64,000 nucleotides of DNA from Cronobacter muytjensii ATCC 51329. Lineage in GTDB: Bacteria; Pseudomonadota; Gammaproteobacteria; Enterobacterales; Enterobacteriaceae. The stretch lies in the NCBI RefSeq assembly GCF_001277195.1, contig NZ_CP012268.1:1736001-1800000 (forward strand), written 5' to 3'. The notes under the pieces were generated by a model. That model had not been told where the DNA came from and did no database searches. It saw only the letters and a program-made list of their open reading frames with translations. Made by a program: the position numbers and the translations under genes. Of the stretch, positions 16,901 to 24,115 are shown in pieces (position 1 is the first letter of the stretch; each line of letters opens with the position of its first letter).

Positions 16901-17452
16901 ATCGGCGAGCGGCGCGATTTTGTTTATCTCATGCGAGGTGCGAAAACCATCAAAAAAATGAATAAACGGCACGCGGCTTTTCAGCGTGGCGATATGGGCT
17001 ATCAGCGCAAAATCCTGCGCCTCCTGCACGCTGCCCGCGCAGAGCATCGCACAGCCCGTCTGACGCACGGCCATGACGTCCGAATGATCGCCGAAAATCG
17101 ACAGCGCATGGGTGGCGACGGTACGCGCCGCCACATGCAACACAAACGGCGTGAGCTGGCCCGCGAGCTTATAAAGCGTCGGGATCATCAGCAGCAGGCC
17201 CTGGGAGGAGGTAAACGAGGTGGAGAGCGCGCCGGTCTGGAGCGCGCCGTGGACGGCGGCGATAGCGCCCGCCTCGGACTGCATCTCCACGACGCGCGGC
17301 ACGTCGCCCCAGACGTTTTTCATGCCGTTGCCGGCCCAGGCGTCGGCCTGCTCCGCCATGGTCGAACTCGGTGTGATGGGATAAATTGCGATAACTTCAC
17401 TGGTGCGAAAAGCGACTGAAGCGACTGCGCCGTTGCCGTCGATAGTAATCAT
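13943..17452 (-). CDS. ydbK: pyruvate:flavodoxin/ferredoxin oxidoreductase YdbK
   Basis: A 1169-residue single-chain enzyme collinear with E. coli YdbK and NifJ. The N-terminal pyruvate domain has YPITPSSTMAE. A 2[4Fe-4S] ferredoxin domain has CTQCNHCVAACPHSA near 680 and CTGCNLCVEVCPAKD near 740. The C-terminal thiamine-diphosphate domain has GACSGCGETPY and GDGWAYDIGFGG. It decarboxylates pyruvate to acetyl-CoA and reduces flavodoxin or ferredoxin, useful under oxidative stress and anaerobiosis. AAGGGTCACTT precedes the ATG. In K-12 ompN and micC follow it; here an unrelated membrane gene faces it. Confidence 0.97.
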   Translation of the reverse strand: MITIDGNGAVASVAFRTSEVIAIYPITPSSTMAEQADAWAGNGMKNVWGDVPRVVEMQSEAGAIAAVHGALQTGALSTSFTSSQGLLLMIPTLYKLAGQLTPFVLHVAARTVATHALSIFGDHSDVMAVRQTGCAMLCAGSVQEAQDFALIAHIATLKSRVPFIHFFDGFRTSHEINKIAPLADETIRALLPQAEIDAHRARALNPEHPVIRGTSANPDTYFQSREATNPWYNAVYDHVEQAMNDFAAATGRQYKPFDYYGHPQAERVIILMGSASGTCEEVVDELLTRGEKVGVLKVRLFRPFSARHLLAALPQSAQRIAVLDRTKEPGALAEPLYLDVMTALAEAFNRGERDRLPRVIGGRYGLSSKEFGPDCVLAVFNELSAAQPKPRFTVGIYDDVTHLSLPLPENTLPSHARLEALFYGLGSDGSVSATKNNIKIIGNTTPWYAQGYFVYDSKKAGGLTVSHLRVSERPVNSAYLVSQADFVGCHQLQFIDKYPMAERLKPGGIFLINTPYPPEEVWHRLPQEVQAELNNKEARVYVVNAAKIARECQLGARINTVMQMAFFHLTQILPGDSALEALQGAIAKSYSSKGQELVARNWQALAMARESIFSVARQPVDARSHLRPPVVSDAAPDFVKTVTAAMLAGLGDALPVSALPPDGTWPLGTTQWEKRNIAEAIPIWKEELCTQCNHCVAACPHSAIRAKVVAPEALTDAPASLASLDVKSRDMRGQKYVLQVAPEDCTGCNLCVEVCPAKDRQNPEIKAINMMSRLEHVEEEKRHYDFFLGLPEIDRNKLERIDIRTSQLITPLFEYSGACSGCGETPYIKLLTQLYGDRLLIANATGCSSIYGGNLPSTPYTTDANGRGPAWANSLFEDNAEFGLGFRLTVDQHKARVQRLLAQFADKLTPALYAALQSDATPEVRREQVAQLRQQLQGVEGAQELLTDADALVEKSIWLIGGDGWAYDIGFGGLDHVLSLTENVNILVLDTQCYSNTGGQASKATPLGAVTKFGEHGKRKARKDLGVSMMMYGHVYVAQISLGAQLNQTVKAIQEAEAYPGPSLIIAYSPCEEHGYDLALSHDQMRQLTATGFWPLYRFDPRRADEGKLPLALDSRPPSDALAETLLAEQRFRRLNAQQPEVAEQLWKDAAADLQKRYDFLAQLAGKAE

Positions 17453-17729
17453 AAGTGACCCTTACATTGCGCAACATTGTCAGGCCTGCACAGAAAAACA
17501 GACCCTGTAGTAATAAGGGAATTTTAGCAAAGGGCGGAGGGCGGGATTTTCGTTTTTGTGTACTGACTATTTGCAAAGTGAATGGTTTCATGCGAGTGAA
17601 CACGCGCACGATGCAGAAAAAGGCAAAAAAATGTGTCTTCGTCCAAAAAAGCAGCAGTGCGAATCTCGACGGGCCGCGCCGGGCGGCCTATGATGCTCAG
17701 GTTTTGCTTGTCAACGAAAGGGGAGAATC

Positions 17730-17996
17730 ATGCGAGCAGCGTTTTGGGTAGGTTGTGCCGCGTTACTGTTATCGGCATGCAGCAGCGAACCCGTTCAGCA
17801 GGCCACCGCGGCGCACGTGCCGCCGGGCATGCGGGCGGCGATGTCGAGCGCAGGCCAGGCGAACTGCGCGATGGTGGGCGGGTCGATGTCCGTTGCGCGT
17901 CAGCTTGACGGCTCCACCACCGGCATGTGCGCGCTGCCCAACGGCAAACGTTGCAGCGAAGCGGCGCTCGCCACCGGCGCCTGCGCCGCGTACTGA
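17730..17996 (+). CDS. ydbJ: DUF333 lipoprotein YdbJ
   Basis: An 88-residue protein with an 11-residue hydrophobic leader and lipobox LLSAC (Cys 17), so a lipoprotein. The mature part has the DUF333 core QANCAMVGGSMSVARQLDGS with two further conserved cysteines (MCALPNGKRCSE) and matches E. coli YdbJ in length and order. GGGGAGAATC precedes the ATG. Function is unknown in E. coli too. It stands between divergent ydbK and convergent hslJ exactly as in K-12, and its TGA abuts the hslJ stop codon with no gap. Confidence 0.9.
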   Translation: MRAAFWVGCAALLLSACSSEPVQQATAAHVPPGMRAAMSSAGQANCAMVGGSMSVARQLDGSTTGMCALPNGKRCSEAALATGACAAY

Positions 17997-18425
17997 TTAC
18001 TGCACCAGATCCGCCAGTTTATATACCAGCGTATACTGGCGGTACTTCAGGGTGAGCTGCTGTTTTCCGACGCTCACCGTCGCCCCCTGGCTTAACATCT
18101 CGCCAATCAGTTTATCCAGCTCATTAAGCTGCGGCTCGGCGCACAGCATACGCGTCGATGCAAGCCCGTTCACTTTCAGCGTATCGCCATGCAGCTCGCC
18201 CTGACCCATAAAACGGTTACACATGCTGCCAGAGACATGCATATGTTCGCCAAAGCTCAGCTCCGGTACGCGACGCGTGGCATCCAGCGGCGCGCCGTTG
18301 ACGGTTTGCAGCACGTAGCGGTGGTGTTGCAGCGTTTCCGGGGTGAGGCGCGAAGACGAGGGGGCGGTGCTGTGACAGCCCGCGAGCGTCATGCCCGCCA
18401 GTAAAGGGATAAGGATTTTTTTCAT
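17997..18425 (-). CDS. hslJ: heat-inducible META-domain lipoprotein HslJ
   Basis: A 142-residue protein with signal peptide and lipobox LAGC (Cys 17). The META/HslJ domain follows: SFGEHMHVSGSMCNRFMG near 58 and the LASTRMLC stretch near 88. E. coli HslJ is an outer-membrane lipoprotein induced by heat and linked to novobiocin resistance. GGGAGACCTTC precedes the ATG. Gene order ydbJ-hslJ-ldhA is as in K-12. The two mature cysteines could pair in the periplasm. Confidence 0.93.
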   Translation of the reverse strand: MKKILIPLLAGMTLAGCHSTAPSSSRLTPETLQHHRYVLQTVNGAPLDATRRVPELSFGEHMHVSGSMCNRFMGQGELHGDTLKVNGLASTRMLCAEPQLNELDKLIGEMLSQGATVSVGKQQLTLKYRQYTLVYKLADLVQ

Positions 18426-18479
18426 GAAGGTCTCCCTGAGGTAAATGACGCGGCGCGCCGTGTGACGCGCCGGTCTGTA

Positions 18480-19469
18480 TCACACCAGTTCGTTGGGGCA
18501 GGTCTCGCCGCGCTCCAGCTGGCGCAGGTTTTCAAGCGTGGTTTCAGAGATGCTGATTAACGCCTCTTCGGTCAGGAACGCCTGATGGCCGGTAAACAGC
18601 ACGTTGTGACAGGCGGAAAGACGACGGAACACGTCATCCTGGATAACATCGTTGGATTTATCTTCAAAGAACAGGTCGCGCTCATTTTCATACACGTCCA
18701 TGCCCAGCGCGCCGATTTTCTGGCTTTTAAGCGCTTCAATCGCCGCCTGAGAATCGACCAGACCGCCGCGGCTGGTGTTGATGATCATCACGCCGTCTTT
18801 CATCTGCTCAAACGCATTCTGGTTCAGCAGGTGGTAGTTTTCTGGCGTCAGCGGGCAGTGCAGGGTAATGACGTCTGACTGAGAGAACAGCGTTTTAAGA
18901 TCGACATACTCAACGCCGAGCTCCAGCGCGGCGGCGCTCGGGTAGGGATCGAACGCCAGCAGACGCATGCCGAAACCTTTGAGGATGCGCAGCGCGGCGA
19001 CGCCGATTTTACCGGTGCCGATAACCCCAGCGGTTTTGCCATACATGGTGAAGCCGGTCAGCCCTTCAAGGTTGAAGTTGGCGTCGCGGGTGCGCTGATA
19101 AGCGCGGTGAATGCGGCGGTTCAGACACATCATCATGCCCACGGCATGTTCCGCCACGGCCTCCGGCGAATACGCCGGGACGCGCACCACTTTGAGGCCA
19201 AGCTCTTTCGCCGCGTCGAGATCGACGTTATTAAAGCCTGCACAGCGCAGCGCGATAAACTTGACGCCATGCTTTTTCAGCTCTTCCAGCACCGGGCGGC
19301 TGCCATCGTCGTTAACGAAAATGCAGACGCCGTCACACTGAATAGCGGTTTTCGCCGTGCGCTCGGTTAACAGGAAGTCATAAAATTCAAGATCGAAGCC
19401 ATATTCCTGGTTAACATGCTGCAAATACTTTTTGTCGTACTGCTTTGTGCTATAAACCGCCAGTTTCAT
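18480..19469 (-). CDS. ldhA: fermentative D-lactate dehydrogenase LdhA
   Basis: A 329-residue D-2-hydroxyacid dehydrogenase collinear with E. coli LdhA, starting MKLAVYSTKQYDKKYLQ. The NAD motif GTGKIGVAALRILKGFG is near 152; the catalytic Arg is in NTSRGGLVDS near 235, Glu in the DVYENE segment near 264, and His in FTGHQAFLT near 296. It reduces pyruvate to D-lactate with NADH during fermentation in the cytoplasm. GGAGAAAG precedes the ATG. The 211-bp gap to ydbH on the other side is AT-rich and should hold both promoters. Confidence 0.97.
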   Translation of the reverse strand: MKLAVYSTKQYDKKYLQHVNQEYGFDLEFYDFLLTERTAKTAIQCDGVCIFVNDDGSRPVLEELKKHGVKFIALRCAGFNNVDLDAAKELGLKVVRVPAYSPEAVAEHAVGMMMCLNRRIHRAYQRTRDANFNLEGLTGFTMYGKTAGVIGTGKIGVAALRILKGFGMRLLAFDPYPSAAALELGVEYVDLKTLFSQSDVITLHCPLTPENYHLLNQNAFEQMKDGVMIINTSRGGLVDSQAAIEALKSQKIGALGMDVYENERDLFFEDKSNDVIQDDVFRRLSACHNVLFTGHQAFLTEEALISISETTLENLRQLERGETCPNELV

Positions 19470-19680
19470 AAGACTTTCTCCAGTGATTTTCTGTGATCAC
19501 GTTAGCATAATTAAAAATATCGTACAAAGTTTAAAAATTAATTGCCGTACAGGCGCTTACCTCTAAGTTTAGGTCAACTATGCTTTCAGAGCCGCCCTGG
19601 CTTCACCAGGCCTGCCAAAGGTGTCACAATAAATGCTTTCCCCGGCATAATTTCTCGCTGAATCAGGATATTAACGGCCC

Positions 19681-22323
19681 ATGAAGGGTAAATACAGAGC
19701 CGTCATCGCTTTATTACTTCTGCTTGTGCTGCTGCCGCTCACCCTGTTGTTAACCGCAGGCTACTGGCTGCCGACGCTCGCGGGCGTCTGGCTGCCGCAA
19801 GGAACGCGAATCGCGCTGGAGCATCGCCCGCGCCTGACCCGCTCCGCCATTGTGCTGCCGGATCTGCGCTATTTCGCAGGCGACTGCGAACTCGCCCGCG
19901 CCCATAACGTCGTCTTAAGCCACCCTGCGCGCTGGCGGCTTCATCTTGACGCGCTCACGCTCAACACCGGCTGCTTCAGCGCCATTCCCGACGACCCGAC
20001 GCCCGGCGCGCCGCGCACGCTTGCCCAGTGGCAGTCGATGCTTCCTGAAAGTGACGTAGAGATCGCGCGTCTGACGCTCGTTGACCTCGCCGATTACGTC
20101 GGCGCACTGCAGGCGAGCCTGAGTCCACAGGCGCAGGTGGTGACATTTACCGGCGATAATCTGGACGTCAAAGCCCGCCTCGTGGGGCAGGCGCTGCGCA
20201 TTGAGCGTCTGCGCGTACACGCGTTCGAGGGCCAGCCGCCGGTTTCGCTGCTTGGCGATTTCACGCTGGGCTTGATGCCGGATGGCATTCCCACCAAAGG
20301 CGCGGCGCAGGCGCGGTTCTCTCTGCCGCAGGCGCCATACCACGCCCGCGCGGAGCTGGAGTGGCGCGGCGGCGAAGGACAACTGCTGGTGTTCGCCGAC
20401 GGCGATCCGGACCCGCTACTGGATCTGCCCTGGCAGGCCGGGCACGACGCGTTTGCCTTCAGCGACGGACGCTGGCGCTGGCCTTATCAGGGCTTTCCGC
20501 TGAGCGGGCGCGTGGCGCTGCGCGTGGAGAACTGGCGCGGCGGGATTGAGGCGGCGCGCGTCAGCGGGCGCATGAATGTGGTCACGCAAGGGAACGCGGG
20601 TAAGGGGAACGCGGTGCTCAGCTTCGGCCCCGGCACGTTGAGCCTGCGCCAGAGCGCCATGCCGCTGCGCATTACTGGCGAGGCCAAACAGAACGCGCTG
20701 GCGTTTTACGCGAGCCTGCCCGCCACGCTCGGTGGGCCGCTACTGTCACCCGAGCTGCGCTTTCTGCCGGGCGCGCTGCTGCGCTCGCGCGGTCGCGTCA
20801 TTGACGCGCTGAATATTGAAGAGATTCGCTGGCCGCTGGCAGGCGTGACGGTGACAGAGAAGGGCATCGACGGACGATTACAGGCCATCGCGCGCGCCAG
20901 CGAGCCGGGCCAGGGTGATATGCTGCTGCATCTCGATGGCCGCGCCGATGATTTTCTGCCTGATGCCGGGCTGTGGCGCTGGCGCTACTGGGGGAATGGC
21001 ACCTTTGAGCCGATGCAGTCTCGCTGGTCCATCGCCGGGCGCGGCGAATGGCGCGACGAGGTGATAACGCTCAGCGAACTCACTACCCGCTTCGATCGGT
21101 GGCGCTACGGCAGCATGACGGTCGAGCACCCCCGGCTGGCGCTCAGCACGCCGGTGCGCTGGGCGAGGGCGCAAGCCGCGCAGGCGCTGGAGGGCGCGCT
21201 CACGCTTGACGCCGGGACGACGCGTTTTACCAGCGGCGCGAGCCTCCCGCCGTCGACGCTCAACTTCAGCGTGCAGGGGCGTGACCCGAGCGCGTTCCAG
21301 TTTAAGGGCGATCTGCACGCGGGCGACATCGGGCCGGTACGCGTCAACGGGCGCTGGGATGGCGAGCGTCTGCGTGGTCAGGCGTGGTGGTCGCCGCAGC
21401 CGCTCGCGGTTTTCCAGCCGCTGCTGCCGCCGGACTGGAAGCTGCTGCTGCGCGACGGCGGCTTTTACGCCCAGGTGGCGTTTTCCGCCGCCGCAGGCCA
21501 GGGCTTCGAGGCGGGCGGACATGGCGTAGTGAAACAGGGCAGCGCCTGGACCAAAGACAATCAGTTCAACGACGTCGATTTCGTGCTACCGTTCCGCTTT
21601 CGCGATGCCACCTGGCAGCTCGGCACGCGCGGGCCGGTGCGGCTGAACATCAAGGAAATCACAAGCCAGGTGCCGGCGCGGGAGATAACGGCGTCGTTGC
21701 AGGGCAGTTACCCGTGGAGTGAGGAAAACCCGCTGGTGTTAAGCGACGTCAGCGCCTCGCTGCTCGGCGGGAAAATTCGCATGCAGCAGCTACGGATGCC
21801 GCAGCACACGCCCGCGCTGCTGCGCCTTGAGAATATCTCGTCAAGTGAGCTTATCACCGCCACGAATGTGAAACAGGTGGCGCTCTCCGGGGCGATTAAC
21901 GGCGCGCTGCCGCTGTGGCTTGATAACCCTCAGTGGATTGTGCACGACGGCTGGCTCACCAGCCCCGGCCCGCTAACGCTGCGCGTCGATAAAGAGATGG
22001 CCGACGCGATGGCGCACGATAACGCGGCGGCCGCCGCGGCGGTGAACTGGCTGCGCTATATGGAAATTTCCCGCTCCTGGACGCGGCTCGACGTCGATAA
22101 CCTCGGGGTGTTGCGCATGCGCTCGGAGTTTCAGGGCGAAAGCCACGTCGACGGCAAAAAAAGCGGCGTGCGGCTTAACTATCAGCATCAGGAAAATCTT
22201 TTCACGCTGTGGCGTAGTTTACGTTTTGGCGACAATTTACAGTCCTGGCTTGAGCAACACGCGACGCTGCCCGCCGCGCGCTGCAAGGCAACGTCAGGGG
22301 AGACCTGCGAGGAACAACCATGA
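19681..22323 (+). CDS. ydbH: YdbH, AsmA-like intermembrane lipid transport protein
   Basis: An 880-residue protein with one N-terminal membrane anchor (LLLLLVLLPLTLLLTAGYW) and a long beta-rich periplasmic part, matching E. coli YdbH in length and order. YdbH, TamB and YhdP are partly redundant AsmA-like proteins thought to form bridges for phospholipid movement to the outer membrane. The gene overlaps ynbE by four bases (ATGA), and ydbL follows, so the three form an operon. YnbE is reported to pair with YdbH at the outer membrane. Confidence 0.95.
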   Translation: MKGKYRAVIALLLLLVLLPLTLLLTAGYWLPTLAGVWLPQGTRIALEHRPRLTRSAIVLPDLRYFAGDCELARAHNVVLSHPARWRLHLDALTLNTGCFSAIPDDPTPGAPRTLAQWQSMLPESDVEIARLTLVDLADYVGALQASLSPQAQVVTFTGDNLDVKARLVGQALRIERLRVHAFEGQPPVSLLGDFTLGLMPDGIPTKGAAQARFSLPQAPYHARAELEWRGGEGQLLVFADGDPDPLLDLPWQAGHDAFAFSDGRWRWPYQGFPLSGRVALRVENWRGGIEAARVSGRMNVVTQGNAGKGNAVLSFGPGTLSLRQSAMPLRITGEAKQNALAFYASLPATLGGPLLSPELRFLPGALLRSRGRVIDALNIEEIRWPLAGVTVTEKGIDGRLQAIARASEPGQGDMLLHLDGRADDFLPDAGLWRWRYWGNGTFEPMQSRWSIAGRGEWRDEVITLSELTTRFDRWRYGSMTVEHPRLALSTPVRWARAQAAQALEGALTLDAGTTRFTSGASLPPSTLNFSVQGRDPSAFQFKGDLHAGDIGPVRVNGRWDGERLRGQAWWSPQPLAVFQPLLPPDWKLLLRDGGFYAQVAFSAAAGQGFEAGGHGVVKQGSAWTKDNQFNDVDFVLPFRFRDATWQLGTRGPVRLNIKEITSQVPAREITASLQGSYPWSEENPLVLSDVSASLLGGKIRMQQLRMPQHTPALLRLENISSSELITATNVKQVALSGAINGALPLWLDNPQWIVHDGWLTSPGPLTLRVDKEMADAMAHDNAAAAAAVNWLRYMEISRSWTRLDVDNLGVLRMRSEFQGESHVDGKKSGVRLNYQHQENLFTLWRSLRFGDNLQSWLEQHATLPAARCKATSGETCEEQP

Positions 22324-22511
22324 AAATCGTAACCGCGCTTCTGTCGGGCATCATCACAATAGCGCTGTCCGGCTGTACGCCGCGCATTGAGGTGGCGGCG
22401 CCGAAAGAGCCGATTACCATTAATATGAACGTCAAAATCGAACACGATATCCATATCAAAGTGGATAAAGACGTCGAAGCGTTGCTGCAAAGCCGCAGCG
22501 ATCTCTTCTGA
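22320..22511 (+). CDS. ynbE: YnbE lipoprotein
   Basis: A 63-residue lipoprotein with signal sequence and lipobox ALSGC (Cys 19). The short mature part is rich in alternating beta residues (ITINMNVKIEHDIHIKVDKDV), as in E. coli YnbE. It is proposed to continue the YdbH beta-bridge at the outer membrane. Translation is coupled to ydbH by the ATGA overlap. Confidence 0.93.
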   Translation: MKIVTALLSGIITIALSGCTPRIEVAAPKEPITINMNVKIEHDIHIKVDKDVEALLQSRSDLF

Positions 22512-22523
22512 GGAGGCGAGACG

Positions 22524-22844
22524 ATGAAACGCCTGCTGGTGTTAACGCTGGCGCTGCTGCTGGCAAGCCCTGTCAGTGTCGCGCTGACGCTGGAAGAGGC
22601 CCGCGCTCAGGGGCGCGTAGGTGAAACGCTGACGGGCTATCTCGCGCCGGTGACGCAGGATGCCGAGACCACCGCGCTTGTGGCGCGCATCAATCAGGCG
22701 CGCGCGGAAAGCTACCGCCAGGTGGCGCGGCAAAATGGCCTGCCGGTCGATGCTGTGGCGACCATGGCGGGCCAGAAACTGGTGGAGCGCAGCAAAGCCG
22801 GTGAATATGTGCGCGGGATTAATGGCCGCTGGATGAAAAAATAG
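22524..22844 (+). CDS. ydbL: YdbL, periplasmic DUF1318 protein
   Basis: A 106-residue protein with a cleavable signal peptide (to about residue 20, SPVSVALT). The DUF1318 core follows: LEEARAQGRVGETLTGYLAP, then a helical segment ending NGRWMKK. It matches E. coli YdbL, reported to limit YdbH-YnbE assembly. GGAGGCGAGACG precedes the ATG, 12 bases after ynbE. It is the last gene of the three-gene operon. Confidence 0.92.
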   Translation: MKRLLVLTLALLLASPVSVALTLEEARAQGRVGETLTGYLAPVTQDAETTALVARINQARAESYRQVARQNGLPVDAVATMAGQKLVERSKAGEYVRGINGRWMKK

Positions 22845-22922
22845 CGCCGTACCTCCCACGGGTAACAGACGAACGCGCGCCCCTGTGTCACGCTCGGGGC
22901 GCGTTCTTACAGGAGAAACCTT

Positions 22923-23243
22923 ATGGCAACTGACTATACTCTGCCGCTGGATGGCGCGCCGTCGTTGTCCGCTATCGCCGACACATTGCGCGCCAACGCC
23001 GGGCTGTTTAAACATCTGGTGATGTCCGAACATCCGGACGATATCCGTTACGCGTACCAGCCGGAGTCATTTGAGATAACGGAGATGACCGACAGCACGT
23101 TTACCTTCCGCTGTCTGGTGCATTATTTTGAGCCGTGCTGCGACCGCAATATGCACGATCCCCGCACCTATACCATTCCTTATCAGGTGCGTGACAACAC
23201 GCTGTTTTTCGCGCTCGACGAAACGCCGTGGGTGGTGGTGTAA
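22923..23243 (+). CDS. hypothetical protein, 106 aa
   Basis: A strong AGGAGAAACCTT site precedes the ATG. The 106-residue protein starts MATDYTLPLDGAPSLS and has no signal peptide or membrane helix. It contains two adjacent cysteines (EPCCDRNMHDP near 77) and an acidic, aromatic-rich beta pattern towards the end (LFFALDETPWVVV). No family is recognised. It follows ydbL by 78 bases on the same strand and ends at a bidirectional terminator shared with azoR. In K-12 this place holds the fea/paa region instead. Confidence 0.7.
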   Translation: MATDYTLPLDGAPSLSAIADTLRANAGLFKHLVMSEHPDDIRYAYQPESFEITEMTDSTFTFRCLVHYFEPCCDRNMHDPRTYTIPYQVRDNTLFFALDETPWVVV

Positions 23244-23259
23244 CGGTGCCGTTCGCCCA

Positions 23260-23291
23260 TAAAAAAACCGCCCCGGAAGGCGGTTTTTTTT
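23260..23291. terminator. bidirectional terminator
   Basis: A8-ACCGCC-CCGGAA-GGCGGT-T8: a 6-bp GC stem flanked by A and T tracts, so it works both ways. It lies between the 22923 gene and convergent azoR. Confidence 0.9.
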
Positions 23292-23303
23292 CTCGCGCGT
23301 CGC

Positions 23304-23909
23304 TTACGCGGAGATCAGCGCGTCGATAGCGGCTTTCGCGTCGCTCTGCGCTTTGGTCGCCATTTCCGGGCCGTACGCCACGCCTTCGGCGAAGACGAAT
23401 TTCACATCGGTCATGCCGATAAAGCCCAGGAACAGGGAAAGGTACGGGGTCACCAGATCGGTCGGGGTATCTTTATGGATGCCGCCGCGGCTGGTCAGTA
23501 CGATAACGCGTTTGCCCGTCACCAGGCCTTCCGGGCCTTTCTCGGTGTAGCGGAAGGTGACGCCCGCGCGGGCCACCAGGTCAAAGTAGTTTTTCAGCTG
23601 GGTCGGGATGTTGAAATTGTACATCGGCGCCGCAATCACAATCACATCGTGCGCGTTCAGCTCGGCAATCAGTTCATCAGACAGCGCCAGCGCGTCCTGT
23701 TGACGTGGTGTCAGCGGCGCGTCGGACGGACGCAGGGCGCCAACCAGCTCGCCATCCAGCACCGGAACCGGGTTCGCGGCGAGATCGCGCACGGTAATTT
23801 CATCCGCGCTGTGCTGTTCACGCCACTGGTCAACGAAATAGTCGGAAAGCTGGTTGGACTGGGAGTAACCTGCCAGAATACTGGACTTCAGAACGAGTAC
23901 TTTGCTCAT
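23304..23909 (-). CDS. azoR: FMN-dependent NADH-azoreductase AzoR
   Basis: The ATG at 23909 (AAGGAACATCCC upstream) gives 201 residues matching E. coli AzoR: MSKVLVLKSSIL at the start, the FMN loop APMYNFNIPTQLKNYFD near 94, and SRGGIHKDTPTD near 140. It is a dimeric cytoplasmic flavoenzyme that uses NADH to reduce azo dyes and quinones, probably as quinone or thiol-stress protection. A longer frame from 23966 is not supported by a ribosome site. It is divergent from hrpA, as in K-12. Confidence 0.96.
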   Translation of the reverse strand: MSKVLVLKSSILAGYSQSNQLSDYFVDQWREQHSADEITVRDLAANPVPVLDGELVGALRPSDAPLTPRQQDALALSDELIAELNAHDVIVIAAPMYNFNIPTQLKNYFDLVARAGVTFRYTEKGPEGLVTGKRVIVLTSRGGIHKDTPTDLVTPYLSLFLGFIGMTDVKFVFAEGVAYGPEMATKAQSDAKAAIDALISA

Positions 23910-24115
23910 GGGATGTTCCTTTTTGATTTGGTTGTCAGGGCGGTCGCCCCCGTTGCTTGTCGACAACTCTATTCACAAACCGATGACAGTGATAGCGCAA
24001 TATATCGAAGTCTATGTTCTAAATTTTTGAACAAGGCGCGCCAGAAAGCGGTGTGGTACTCTACGCTTAACGAAACCCTAAGATTTAACGGGCTGCGCTC
24101 AGGCCCTATAACGCA